Below, one piece after another: positions 1-8,390 of a stretch of 64,000 bases of DNA. Origin of the DNA: LMUY01 sp965198565 (GTDB taxonomy: Bacteria; Pseudomonadota; Alphaproteobacteria; Acetobacterales; Acetobacteraceae); contig OZ240665.1 of the NCBI GenBank assembly GCA_965198565.1, positions 930,001 through 994,000 on the forward strand, written 5' to 3'. The stretch's first letter is position 1. Each line of letters opens with the position of its first letter. The notes below the pieces were generated by a model, which saw nothing but the letters and a program-made list of their open reading frames with translations, was not told the origin of the DNA and did no database searches. Made by a program: the position numbers and the translations under genes.

Positions 1-1217
1 TGTCCATCGCGCTGCATCTGCGCCGGCGCGGCTGGGACGTGACGCTGGTCGACCGCAACGGACCCGGCGAAGGCACCTCGTTCGGCAACGCCGGGCTGAT
101 CCAGCGCGAGGCGGTGTTCCCGCATCCGTTCCCGCGCGATCTCGCCTCCCTGCGCCGCGTCGCCGCCAACCGCGCCATCGACGTCGCCTACCACGCGGAC
201 GCCCTGCCCGGCCTGGCCGCCCCGCTGCTGCGCTACTGGCGCAACTCGGGGCCGCAGCGCTATGCCGCGGCGGTGGCGGGCCATGCCCAATTGATCGCCA
301 CCTGCCTGGACGAGCATCGCACGGTCGCGGTCGAGGCGGAGGCGACCGGCCTGCTGCGCCCGATCGGCTACCTGCGGCTGTTCGGCACCGCGGCGGGGCT
401 GCAGGCCGGCATCGCGGAGGCGGAGCGGGCGCATCGGGAGCACGGCGTGAACTTCCGCGTGCTGGACCCGGCGGCGCTGGCGGAGGTGGAACCGCACTTG
501 CAGGCGGACAAGGCCGGCGCGCTGCACTGGACCGACCCGTATTCCGTCAGCGACCCGCATGCGCTCACCACCGCCTACGCCCGGCTGTTCCAGCGCCTCG
601 GCGGCACGGCGGCGACGGGCGACGCCACCACCCTGGCACGAGACGGCGCCGGATGGCGGGTGCAGACGGACGCCGGGCCGGTGCGGGCGGAGCACGCCGT
701 GGTGGCGCTGGGCATGGCGTCCGGCAAGCTGACGGAGCGGTTCGGCTGGCCCTCGCCGCTGTTCGGCAAGCGCGGCTACCACGTCCATTTCGGCCTACGC
801 GGCAATGCCGTGCTGAACCACCCCGTGCTCGACGGCGACAACGGCTTCATGCTGATCCCGATGCGCGCCGGCGTGCGGCTGACCACGGGCGCGGAATTCG
901 CCCAGCCAGACGCGGCCGCCACGCCGGTGCAGTTGGACCGCGCCGAGCCCGTGGCGCGCGGCCTGTTCCCGCTGGCGGACCGGGTGGAGCGCGAACCATG
1001 GGTGGGCGTTCGCCCCTGCACGCCGGACATGCTGCCGGTGATCGGCCCGGCGCCGGGCCAGGGCGGCTTGTGGTATGCGTTCGGCCATGCCCATCAGGGC
1101 CTGACGCTCGGGCCGAGCACGGGGCGGCTGTTGGCAGAGATGATGACCGGGGAGGCGCCCTTCCTCGACCCGGCGCCCTACGCGGCCGAGCGGTTTTCCC
1201 CCGGGCCGCGGCACTGA
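1..1217 (+). CDS. FAD-dependent amine/D-amino-acid oxidoreductase (DadA-like), 5' end missing
   Basis: This flavoprotein of the DAO/glycine-oxidase superfamily probably oxidises a D-amino acid or a related amine and passes electrons to the respiratory chain. The frame is open from the first bases of the window, so the start codon and the FAD-binding GxGxxG loop lie upstream. What remains begins in the first Rossmann helix (SIALHLRRRGWDVTLVDRN), then shows GTSFGNAGLIQ, which is typical of D-amino acid dehydrogenases, and the C-terminal FAD contacts GVRPCTPDMLPVIGPAP and FGHAHQGLTLGPSTG. About 405 residues are present, close to the usual 410-430. Substrate cannot be told from sequence. The gene converges with ccdA, 61 bp away. 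Confidence 0.85.
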   Translation, partial: SIALHLRRRGWDVTLVDRNGPGEGTSFGNAGLIQREAVFPHPFPRDLASLRRVAANRAIDVAYHADALPGLAAPLLRYWRNSGPQRYAAAVAGHAQLIATCLDEHRTVAVEAEATGLLRPIGYLRLFGTAAGLQAGIAEAERAHREHGVNFRVLDPAALAEVEPHLQADKAGALHWTDPYSVSDPHALTTAYARLFQRLGGTAATGDATTLARDGAGWRVQTDAGPVRAEHAVVALGMASGKLTERFGWPSPLFGKRGYHVHFGLRGNAVLNHPVLDGDNGFMLIPMRAGVRLTTGAEFAQPDAAATPVQLDRAEPVARGLFPLADRVEREPWVGVRPCTPDMLPVIGPAPGQGGLWYAFGHAHQGLTLGPSTGRLLAEMMTGEAPFLDPAPYAAERFSPGPRH

Positions 1218-1278
1218 GAGCCTGCTTCGTCGTTCAGGCCTGGCCATGGTGGTGCCGCTCAGCGCGGTGGGTCGCCGA

Positions 1279-2082
1279 TCAGAGCTGGCCGATGCCGTAG
1301 GCGAAGGTGCCGGCGCCGATCACCACGAGGAGCACCGCGGCAATGCGGGAGACCAGCTCGGAATGCGCCAGCACCCGGCGCGAGGCGGCCGCCAAGCCGG
1401 CGAACAGCGAGGCCAGGAACAGCACCAGCGTGTAGCCGATGGCATAGAGGGTCATCGCGCCCACCGCGCGCACCGGCGAGCCGCCGATCGAAACCGCCTC
1501 CAGGATGAACACCAGGATGGGGCTCGCGCAGGGCGAAGCGATCAGCGCGAACACCAGCCCCACCACGAAGGAGCCGCCGCCAGCGGGCAAGCGCGTGCCG
1601 ATTTGGGGCGCCGGCAGCCGCACCAGGCCGGCGAGCCACAACCCCATCACCACCGTGACCACGCCCACCGCGATGTTCACCGGGGCGCGGTATTGCACGA
1701 ACAGGGCGAAGAACAGCGACGACACCAGGCCAAGCGCCACGTTGACGACGATGACCCCCAGCACGAAGGCCGACGCCACCCGCAGGGCGGCCGCGCGCGA
1801 GGTGAGCTTCGACGCGCCGATATAGGACAGGTTCAGCGGCAGCATGCCCAGGATGCAGGGCGAGATGCTGGCCACCAGCCCGCCGGCGAAGGCGACCGGG
1901 TAGAGCCGCCAACCGGCGAGCGCGCCGGGCCCGCGCAGCCACCCCGCAATCCCGTTCTGCCACAGCCCGACCTCGTGCTCGAAGACATCGCCCACCGGCC
2001 CCCAGGCGATCGCACCAGCGGCGGCGGCAATGAGGACGACGGCGGCGACGATGGCCAGGCGCGGGACGGCGCGGGCGGTCAC
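1279..2082 (-). CDS. ccdA: CcdA/DsbD-type cytochrome c biogenesis membrane protein
   Basis: The 267-residue polytopic inner-membrane protein belongs to the CcdA/DsbD-beta family, which carries reducing equivalents from cytoplasmic thioredoxin to periplasmic thiol proteins. The two half-repeats each carry the conserved cysteine-proline region, SISPCILGMLPLN in the first and IASPCASPILVFI in the second, and about seven hydrophobic segments follow an N-terminal anchor. I chose the GTG at 2082 because it overlaps the TGA of the upstream thioredoxin gene (GTGA), indicating translational coupling. A reading frame continues far upstream, but only as antisense to the thioredoxin gene. With that thioredoxin it probably forms a periplasmic reductase pair for cytochrome c assembly or thiol repair. 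Confidence 0.85.
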   Translation of the reverse strand: MTARAVPRLAIVAAVVLIAAAAGAIAWGPVGDVFEHEVGLWQNGIAGWLRGPGALAGWRLYPVAFAGGLVASISPCILGMLPLNLSYIGASKLTSRAAALRVASAFVLGVIVVNVALGLVSSLFFALFVQYRAPVNIAVGVVTVVMGLWLAGLVRLPAPQIGTRLPAGGGSFVVGLVFALIASPCASPILVFILEAVSIGGSPVRAVGAMTLYAIGYTLVLFLASLFAGLAAASRRVLAHSELVSRIAAVLLVVIGAGTFAYGIGQL

Positions 2083-2585
2083 GAGTGGCTGGACGCTCCC
2101 AGCGCGGTGTTGATCGCGGCCTGGTAGTCGCCCAGCGTGCTGTCGTTGTAGAACGCCGCCACGACCTTGCCGTCCTTGGGCTCGATGATGGCCACCGTCG
2201 AGGTGGCCGCCTTGGACGCGTCGTAGAACTTGGCCAGCCCCAGGGAGTCGGCCTCTTTCTGCGCTGCGGCCGCGGTCTTGGCGTTGGTGACGTCGAACTC
2301 GACGAAGGTGATCTTGCCGGCATAGGCCTGCTTCAGTTGGTCGATCGTCGCCTGGGTGGCCTTGCAGGCGATGCACCAGTCGGCGTGGATGCGGGCGACC
2401 ACCGGCCGGCCCTGCAGCGTGGGGGACAACGGGCCGACGGGCGGGATTTCGGTGGCGCCGCGGGCGAGATAGTGCGGCGCCGGGCTGGCGCTTCCGTCCA
2501 CGACGTCGGCCCGAGCGGGCGACCATGCAGCGGCAGCGGCGGCAATGGCTGCGATCAGTCCCAGGGTGGCGAGTGAAGCACGCAT
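2079..2585 (-). CDS. Secreted thioredoxin-fold protein (TlpA/DsbE-like)
   Basis: This 168-residue protein starts with a signal peptide (MRASLATLGLIAAIAAAAAA, cleavage near ARA-D) and has a thioredoxin fold with the active site HADWCIACK, a CxxC motif preceded by Trp. Length fits a single-domain periplasmic thioredoxin. The start is supported by GGAG upstream (CCGGAGACAACGG before ATG). The stop overlaps the start of the CcdA-type gene, so the two are almost certainly co-expressed and act together, the membrane protein keeping this thioredoxin reduced. The partner substrate is not evident here; cytochrome c apoproteins or oxidised envelope proteins are the usual ones. Confidence 0.85.
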   Translation of the reverse strand: MRASLATLGLIAAIAAAAAAWSPARADVVDGSASPAPHYLARGATEIPPVGPLSPTLQGRPVVARIHADWCIACKATQATIDQLKQAYAGKITFVEFDVTNAKTAAAAQKEADSLGLAKFYDASKAATSTVAIIEPKDGKVVAAFYNDSTLGDYQAAINTALGASSHS

Positions 2586-2633
2586 CCGTTGTCTCCGGTG
2601 TGGTGGGGGAGGCTGCGATGACGACGGGCCGGG

Positions 2634-3956
2634 TCAGTCCGGCAGGCGCTGCCCGACCGTCTCGCGTGCGAAGGGAATGACCAGCAGCCCGGCGGCGAAC
2701 GCCAGCGCCGTCCACGCGATGGGCGTGCCCAGCGTGCCGGCCGACGCCACCGCGCCCGCCAGCAGGAAGTTCACGCCCGCGCCGATGAAGCGGCCGACCG
2801 AGGTGCAGAAGGCGAACGCCGTGCCGCGCACCTCGGTGCCGAACAACTCGGGCAGCCACAGGCTGAAGATGGCGAAGTTGCCGCCGAACAGGCCGAGGAA
2901 GAACAGCAGCCCGATGAACACCGGCAGCGCCGTCGCGTCCGGCAGGTAGAACGCCCAGCCGAACGCCGCCGCAATCACCACCAACATGCCGACGTAGTAG
3001 GCCGCGAGCGCCTTCTTCCGGCCGATCAGCTCCGCCAACCAGGGTGCGGCCACGCAGCCGATGATGGTGCCGATGGAGAGCACCGCCGTGCCGTAGGAGA
3101 CCAGGCGAACAGCCTGCACGGTGGGCAGGCCGGCACGCTTGGCAAGCTGGATGATCGCCGAGGGCTCATACACCGCGCCGGCCCACAGCCCGATGATGGC
3201 CACCGTCAGCAGGATCGACATCGCGATGGTCTGCCGGCGCACCTCGGGGCGGAAAATCAGCACCAGCGGGTTCGTCCGCTTGCGCTGCAGCCGCTGCTCC
3301 CGCTGCCACTTCTCGGGTTCCTTCACCCGCATCAGGGTGACCAGCGAGACCACCACGGGGAACAGCCCGCAGAGGAACATTGCCCGCCAGCCATAGGCCG
3401 CGCCCACGGTGAAGTTCAGCACGGCGGCGACGAAGAAGCCGAAATAGTAGCCGGTCTGCAGGTAGCCCGCGCCCATCCGGCGCCGATCTTCCGGCCAGGC
3501 CTCGGCCACATAGGTGCCAGCCATCGCCCACTCGCCGCCCACGCCCACGCCGGCCAGCAGGCGGAAGATCGCCAGCCAGTAGATGTTGGGCGACAGCGCC
3601 GCCGCGCCGGTGAACACGGCATAGACCAGCACGGTCGCCGCCAGCGACTTGGCGCGGCCGAAGCGGTCGGCGATCGGGCCCCAGACGAACGAACAGCCCC
3701 AGCCGAACAGGAACAGGCCGAACAGCAGCGACCCGGCGAAGCCCACATTTTGCGGCGTCACGGCGAACCCGGAGCGGGGCAGCAGCTCGGTCATCGCCGG
3801 GCCGAGCACGAGGGCGTAGATCACCGAGTCCATGCCGTCCAGCATCCAGCCGAACCATGCGGCCCAGAAGCCGATGATCTGCTGCCGGTTCAGCGGCGTG
3901 CGAGTACGCGAGGAAGCCACCGCGCCTGCCAGCGGCACGTTTGGGCTCAAGGGCAT
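2634..3956 (-). CDS. MFS transporter, sugar/aromatic acid:H+ symporter type
   Basis: A 440-residue major facilitator superfamily protein with about twelve hydrophobic segments. The first helix carries DGMDSVIYALVLGP, matching the D-G-x-D motif of the aromatic-acid/metabolite:H+ symporter branch, and the loop between helices 2 and 3 carries the MFS signature GPIADRFGRAKSL. EWAMAGTYVAEAWPEDRR in the first half is also typical. An AGGA sequence 9-10 nt upstream of ATG at 3956 supports the start. It takes up or exports a small organic solute across the inner membrane; the substrate cannot be assigned. It lies 48 bp upstream of the thioredoxin-ccdA pair on the same strand and may share a transcript. 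Confidence 0.85.
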   Translation of the reverse strand: MPLSPNVPLAGAVASSRTRTPLNRQQIIGFWAAWFGWMLDGMDSVIYALVLGPAMTELLPRSGFAVTPQNVGFAGSLLFGLFLFGWGCSFVWGPIADRFGRAKSLAATVLVYAVFTGAAALSPNIYWLAIFRLLAGVGVGGEWAMAGTYVAEAWPEDRRRMGAGYLQTGYYFGFFVAAVLNFTVGAAYGWRAMFLCGLFPVVVSLVTLMRVKEPEKWQREQRLQRKRTNPLVLIFRPEVRRQTIAMSILLTVAIIGLWAGAVYEPSAIIQLAKRAGLPTVQAVRLVSYGTAVLSIGTIIGCVAAPWLAELIGRKKALAAYYVGMLVVIAAAFGWAFYLPDATALPVFIGLLFFLGLFGGNFAIFSLWLPELFGTEVRGTAFAFCTSVGRFIGAGVNFLLAGAVASAGTLGTPIAWTALAFAAGLLVIPFARETVGQRLPD

Positions 3957-4073
3957 ACTGATGTATCCTAAATGAAAATCGGTCTTGAACGGGGCCGTCC
4001 TGGGCCTCTTGTTGCGAGCACGCTAGCAATCTTGGTTGCGCAGGTAAATAAACGAGCGCCCGTTTCCGGAACT

Positions 4074-5471
4074 TTAACGATCGGTCAGGCGCAGTTCGAT
4101 GCGCCGATTACGCGCATAGGCATCCGGCGTGTCGGCATTGTCCAAGGGCTGGAATTCGGCGAACCCAGTCGCTGCGAGGTGCTGGGGGGGAACACCCTCG
4201 GCGATCAGCAACTTCACGACGTTGATGGCCCGCTCGGACGACAACTCCCAGTTCGAGGTGAATTGCCCGCCACGGGTGACCGGGTTGCGGTCGGCATGGC
4301 CGTCCACCCGCAAAATCCACGGCTGCCCGGCAGGGATTTCGGTAGCGATCTGCTTGATGGTCGCCGCCAGGGTGCGGATTTCGTCCTGCCCGGCTTGGGT
4401 CAGGTCGGCGCTGCCGGTGGGGAACAGCACTTCGGACTGGAACACGAAGCGGTCGCCCACGATCTGCACGCCGGGCCGGTTGGCCAGCACGGCGCGCAGC
4501 TTGGCGAAGAAGTCGCTGCGGTAGCGCTGCAGCTCCTCCACCTTGGCCGCCAGCGCGGTGTTGAGCCGGCTGCCGAGATTGGCGATCTGGACGTCCTTGT
4601 CGCGGTCGGCCTTGTCCGAGAGGTCGAGCGCGGCAGAAACCTGCGCCAGTTGGTTGCGCAGCTGGGCCACCTGCTGGTTCATCAGCGCCAACTGGGCGCG
4701 GGCGCTGTCGGACAGGTTCTGCTCGTCGGCAAGCTGGGCGGCCACGGCGGCGCGTTCCTGCTCCGCCGTGACCGACTTGGCCGCGGCGGTGCGGATTTGC
4801 GCCTGCAGGTCGTCGCGCAGGGCCGACAGCGCCCGCACCTGGTCGTTCAGCCGGGCGATGTCGGCCAGGCGCGCCTCCACCGTCGCCTTGTCGGCGGACA
4901 CGGTCTTGGTCAGCTCGTCGTGGGCCTCGGCCAGTTGGCGCCGTGCCTCGGCCAGGTCGGCGGCGGTGCGGCTCGCGGTCTGGCTGGCAGCGTCCGCCTT
5001 GGCCGCGGTGTCGGCGAGCTGCTGCTGGAGCTGCTGCTGGCGCACGGTGGCGGATTGCGCCTGCAGGGTGTTGTCCGCGAGCTGGGCGGCCAGGCGGTCC
5101 CGCTCGGCGGCGAGCGCGTCGCGCCTGGCGTTGCTGTTGGCCAAGGAGGCTTGAAGCTGGTCGAGCTGGGAGTGGAACTGGTCGCGCGCTGTGGTGGCGG
5201 CCTGCAGGTCCCGCGTGAGCCCGGCGACGGAGGCCTGCAACTCGGCGCCGCGGCCCCGCTCCAGGGACAGCATGTCGGTCATTTCGGACATCTGGCGGTT
5301 CAGGCGGTCGAGCGCGCGGTCCTTGCCGGAGAGGGCGACGGAGAGGAACGCCTGCGCCAGGACGAACACCAGCAGGACGAAGATGATGACCATGAGCAGG
5401 GTCGACAGCGCGTCGACGTAGCCCGGCCATGGATTGAGCGCCTCCCCCCCGCCCCTCCGCCGCAGGCTCAT
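4074..5471 (-). CDS. OmpA/MotB-like peptidoglycan-binding protein with long coiled coil
   Basis: The 465-residue protein has one N-terminal transmembrane helix (about residues 20-45, YVDALSTLLMVIIFVLLVFV), a very long alanine/glutamine-rich coiled coil (about 55-300) and a C-terminal OmpA-like domain (about 335-465). That domain contains the peptidoglycan-binding stretch LRVDGHADRNPV and ends NRRIELRLTDR. This is MotB/PomB/TolR-like architecture with an unusually long periplasmic stalk. It follows the MotA/TolQ-like gene and probably forms an ion-driven complex with it, anchored in the cell wall. A GGGAG site precedes the ATG. No flagellar genes are nearby, so a non-flagellar envelope role is as likely as motility. 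Confidence 0.85.
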   Translation of the reverse strand: MSLRRRGGGEALNPWPGYVDALSTLLMVIIFVLLVFVLAQAFLSVALSGKDRALDRLNRQMSEMTDMLSLERGRGAELQASVAGLTRDLQAATTARDQFHSQLDQLQASLANSNARRDALAAERDRLAAQLADNTLQAQSATVRQQQLQQQLADTAAKADAASQTASRTAADLAEARRQLAEAHDELTKTVSADKATVEARLADIARLNDQVRALSALRDDLQAQIRTAAAKSVTAEQERAAVAAQLADEQNLSDSARAQLALMNQQVAQLRNQLAQVSAALDLSDKADRDKDVQIANLGSRLNTALAAKVEELQRYRSDFFAKLRAVLANRPGVQIVGDRFVFQSEVLFPTGSADLTQAGQDEIRTLAATIKQIATEIPAGQPWILRVDGHADRNPVTRGGQFTSNWELSSERAINVVKLLIAEGVPPQHLAATGFAEFQPLDNADTPDAYARNRRIELRLTDR

Positions 5472-5490
5472 GGATTGGTGCTCCCACTCT

Positions 5491-5533
5491 CTTCTCCCTC
5501 TCCCGCTGGCGGGAGAGGGTCGGGGTGAGGGTG
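5491..5533 (+). repeat. Palindromic repeat, copy 1
   Basis: Core CTCTCCCGCTGGCGGGAGAG followed by GGTCGGGGTGAGGGTGG. It lies between the OmpA/MotB-like and MotA-like genes. It is the type copy of a family found at least 19 times in this window. Confidence 0.9.
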
Positions 5534-5571
5534 GCCGTTGAGACGACGAGAACGGCTGTGTGGCGCCGCCT

Positions 5572-5604
5572 GCCCCTCACCCCTGCCCTCTCCCAGAGGG
5601 AGCT
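5572..5604 (-). repeat. Palindromic repeat, copy 2
   Basis: An inverted copy (CCCCTCACCCCTGCCCTCTC then a CCAGAGGG turn) 39 bp from copy 1. The two oppositely oriented copies fill the gap between the MotA-like and OmpA/MotB-like genes, where transcripts of the operon could fold into a large stem. Confidence 0.85.
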
Positions 5605-5634
5605 TTCTTGTGGGCTGCGGAGCGCGCGCGCCCC

Positions 5635-6777
5635 TCACTGCGGCTGCCCAGCCAGCCCGGCGATGGTGCGGGTGAGGATGCGGATGTCGCTGCGCAGCTC
5701 GGACGTGCTTTGGGTGCGGCCCTGCTCGAGCTCGTTGCCCAGCCGCCCGAGCGTCATCTCGATCGCGCGCAAGTGGTTGCGGATCGCCTCGTCGCCGCTG
5801 CGCTCGCCCAGCCGCTGCAACGCCGGGCCCAGCGACGCCTGCGTTTCGGCGATGCGCAACATGAGCTGCTGGTTGGCCCGCAGCGAGTCCGACAACACCC
5901 CGATGCGCTCGGTGAGCGAGATGATCGCCTGGTTGGCCTGCACCCGGCCATCCTCGCCGCGGGTGAGGATGCGCTGCAGGTTCTCCATGTTCTCGGCCGT
6001 CTGCTCCAGCAGCGCCTGCACGTAGATCGGCACCGAGGCCTCGCCCTCGCCGCCCAGCACGCCCGAAGAAAGCCGGGTGAGACCGGCGAGCCACTCCTCC
6101 AGCTCGTTGAAGAAGCGGTTCTGCGCCTGCCCGGCGGTGAGGTCGAGGAAGCCCAGCACCAGCGCGCTGGCCAGGCCGAGCATGGAGGCGGAGAACGCGG
6201 TGCCCATGCCCTGCAGCGGCTTGGCCAGCCCCGCCTTGAGCTGGTCGAACAGCGCGTTGATGTCGCCCGAGCCGACCGACATGCCGTTGATGACGTTGGC
6301 GACCGCGCCCACCGTCAGCAGCAAGCCCCAGAAGGTGCCGAGCAGGCCGAGGAAGATCAGCAGCCCGGTCATGTAGCGGGACAGCTCGCGGCTCTCGTCC
6401 AGGCGGCTGGCCAGGCTGTCCAGCAGCGAGCGCATGGCGGGGGCGGACAGGGTGAAGCGCTCCTGCCCGGCCGCACCCTTGGCAGACCGCTGCGACAACA
6501 TCGACGCCATCGGCGCCAGCAGCACGGGGGGCGGCAGGCCGGCCAGCCGGGCGCGCGACTGCTGGAACGTCTCCACCCAGCGCACCTCGGGGGTGAGGCG
6601 CACCACCTGGCGGATGTTCCACCCGACGCCCAGCAGCGCCACGAAGGTGATCAGCGCGTTGAGCAGCGGGTTGCTCTCGAAGGCGATCAGCAGGGCGGGG
6701 AACAGGAACGCCGCCACCACGATCACCGCCGCCAGGAACACCAGCATGCGCACGAGATAGATGGCGGGGCGGGTCAT
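5635..6777 (-). CDS. MotA/TolQ/ExbB-like proton channel protein
   Basis: The 380-residue inner-membrane protein has two N-terminal hydrophobic segments (about residues 10-32 and 38-58) and a MotA/TolQ/ExbB core further on (about 135-230): YMTGLLIFLGLLGTFWGLLLTV, then LQGMGTAFSASMLGLASALVLGFLDL. The GTFWGLL and GMGTAFSASMLGL patterns mark the pore-lining helices of this superfamily. The long C-terminus (about 240-380) is predicted helical and coiled. It sits directly between two OmpA-like genes, 4 bp after the upstream stop, so the three probably form one ion-powered cell-envelope machine. It is longer than standard MotA (about 290). Confidence 0.85.
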   Translation of the reverse strand: MTRPAIYLVRMLVFLAAVIVVAAFLFPALLIAFESNPLLNALITFVALLGVGWNIRQVVRLTPEVRWVETFQQSRARLAGLPPPVLLAPMASMLSQRSAKGAAGQERFTLSAPAMRSLLDSLASRLDESRELSRYMTGLLIFLGLLGTFWGLLLTVGAVANVINGMSVGSGDINALFDQLKAGLAKPLQGMGTAFSASMLGLASALVLGFLDLTAGQAQNRFFNELEEWLAGLTRLSSGVLGGEGEASVPIYVQALLEQTAENMENLQRILTRGEDGRVQANQAIISLTERIGVLSDSLRANQQLMLRIAETQASLGPALQRLGERSGDEAIRNHLRAIEMTLGRLGNELEQGRTQSTSELRSDIRILTRTIAGLAGQPQ

Positions 6778-6781
6778 TCCG

Positions 6782-7525
6782 TCAGGGCGCCTTGGCCGTG
6801 TTGGTGGCGGCGGGCGTCGCGGGCGACGACATCACCATGTCCACCCGGTCGGACGGGTCTGCGGTGGAACTGGATGCGGGTGCGGTCGGCGCCTGCACGC
6901 GCGGGTAGATCCGGGTGGAGGCGATCCCCTCCGAGATCAGCACCGCCCGCACCGCCAGCGCCCGCTGCAACGCAAGCCGGCGCGGGGTGGAAGGGTCGTC
7001 CGCCGGGCCGGAGGAATAGGCGTAGAGCGACACGTCGCTGCCGGCGGTCGCGTCCATGGTTCGCGCCAGCGAGCGGATCGCGTCGACCATCGCCGGGTTC
7101 AAGTCCGACGAGGTGGCGCCGAAGGTGATGCGCACGCCGTTGCTGAGCGGGCTGACCACGCCGGTCGCGTCCGCAACCACGGGCACGGGCGGCGGCGGCG
7201 CCGTGGGCTTGGGCGGCGCCGTGACGGCGGGCGCCAGCGCCACGGTCGGGGGCGGCGCCGGCGCGACCGTCGGGGGCTTGGCAGGCGTGTTGGAGGCGCG
7301 CGCGGTGCTGGCTTGGGCAGCGGGCTTCTTCTCGGGGGGCGCGGCTCGCCGCGCCGGGGGCAGGTGGCGCGACCGGGATGCGGGATGCGCGGGGTGGGAC
7401 GGCGCATCCGGGTTCACCACGGCCTGCCCCATACTGGCGTTCGACATTGCCACCGAGCAGACCAGAGCGGCCAGAGTCGGCGCAACGATTCGCGGTCGCA
7501 AGCGCGCCCGGCCCTGCTGGTTCAT
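6782..7525 (-). CDS. Exported proline-rich protein with OmpA-like C-terminal domain
   Basis: This 247-residue protein starts with a signal-like hydrophobic segment (about 12-30, IVAPTLAALVCSVAMSNAS), continues with a proline/alanine-rich linker (about 40-125) that could span the periplasm, and ends in an OmpA-like fold (about 130-235): VRITFGATSSDLNPAMVDAI, then LALQRALAVRAVLISEGI and DRVDMVM. The start MNQQGRARLRP at 7525 lies 8 nt after the suhB stop. An upstream extension of the frame would run into suhB and is rejected. It is the first gene of the three-gene envelope module. OmpA-domain assignment is by pattern and is moderately sure. Confidence 0.7.
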   Translation of the reverse strand: MNQQGRARLRPRIVAPTLAALVCSVAMSNASMGQAVVNPDAPSHPAHPASRSRHLPPARRAAPPEKKPAAQASTARASNTPAKPPTVAPAPPPTVALAPAVTAPPKPTAPPPPVPVVADATGVVSPLSNGVRITFGATSSDLNPAMVDAIRSLARTMDATAGSDVSLYAYSSGPADDPSTPRRLALQRALAVRAVLISEGIASTRIYPRVQAPTAPASSSTADPSDRVDMVMSSPATPAATNTAKAP

Positions 7526-7532
7526 CGCCGCG

Positions 7533-8372
7533 TCAGGCCGCCCGGGTGGCGGCGAGGCTCTCGGCCACCACCTCGAGCAGGCGCGGATGCAGGTGCGGGT
7601 TGCCGGCCACGATGTCGAGCCCGGAGATCTCCCATTGCAGCTCATGGCCCGCCGGGTCGGTGGCGAACCCGCCGGCCTCGCGCACGATCAGCGACCCGGC
7701 GGCCAAGTCCCACGGCTTGGGGCCGAACTCCCAATAGCCGTCGAAACGGCCGGCGGCGACCCAGGCCAGGTCCAGCGCCGCCGCGCCGAAGCGGCGCACC
7801 CCGGCCACTTGCGGCATCAGCGCGCCGAGCGTGCGGGCGAACGCCAGGCGGCGCGGCGCGGGCACGGAGGCGAACGGAATGCCGGTGGCGAACAACGCTT
7901 CTCCCATCTCGCGCCGGGCCGAGACGCGCAGGCGGCGCTCGTTGAGGAAGGCGCCCAGCCCCTTCTCGGCCCAGAACATCTCGTCGTTCACCGGGTTGTA
8001 GATGCAGCCGGCGACGATTTCCGACCCGGCGTCCGTCCGCCGCTCGAGCGCCACGCTGATGCACCAATGCGGCACGCCGTGCAGGTAGTTGCTGGTGCCG
8101 TCCAGCGGGTCGACCAGCCAGCGCCACGACCAGTTGGGGCTGCCGACCAGGCCCGACTCTTCCAGCATGAAGCCGTAGCCCGGGCGGGCGCGATCCAGCT
8201 CCGTGCGCAGCGTCTGTTCGGAGCGCAGATCGGCTTGGCTGACGAAGTCGCCCGGCCCCTTGATGCTGACCTGGAGCTGCTCGACCTCGGCGAAGTCGCG
8301 CACCAGCCGCCGCGCCGCCTTCTGCACGGCGTTCTGCATCACCGTCATATGGGAGGAGAGTTGCAGCGCCAC
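7533..8372 (-). CDS. suhB: Inositol monophosphatase family protein
   Basis: A 279-residue Mg2+-dependent phosphatase of the inositol monophosphatase/FIG superfamily. The metal-binding motifs are visible: the first-site Glu in MLEESG, the central WLVDPLDGTSNY, and the C-terminal GPKPWDLAAGSLIVREAGG, giving the full three-metal site. Family members hydrolyse inositol-1-phosphate, and SuhB also serves in rRNA transcription in E. coli. Length is normal. A second Met nine residues in (MTVMQNAV) is an alternative start. It lies 18 bp downstream of efp and 7 bp upstream of the OmpA-like gene. Confidence 0.9.
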   Translation of the reverse strand: MALQLSSHMTVMQNAVQKAARRLVRDFAEVEQLQVSIKGPGDFVSQADLRSEQTLRTELDRARPGYGFMLEESGLVGSPNWSWRWLVDPLDGTSNYLHGVPHWCISVALERRTDAGSEIVAGCIYNPVNDEMFWAEKGLGAFLNERRLRVSARREMGEALFATGIPFASVPAPRRLAFARTLGALMPQVAGVRRFGAAALDLAWVAAGRFDGYWEFGPKPWDLAAGSLIVREAGGFATDPAGHELQWEISGLDIVAGNPHLHPRLLEVVAESLAATRAA

Positions 8373-8390
8373 CTGGTCAGCCCCTGACCA

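Noticed and set aside
3972..5528. A 518-codon plus-strand frame rich in Gly, Leu, Gln and His.
   Set aside because: It is the complement of the coiled-coil OmpA/MotB-like gene; such mirror frames are expected at 70% G+C.
4074..7525. Zorya-type defence system.
   Set aside because: A ZorAB-like pair is conceivable, but no ZorC, ZorD or ZorE-like gene is adjacent and the neighbours are housekeeping genes.
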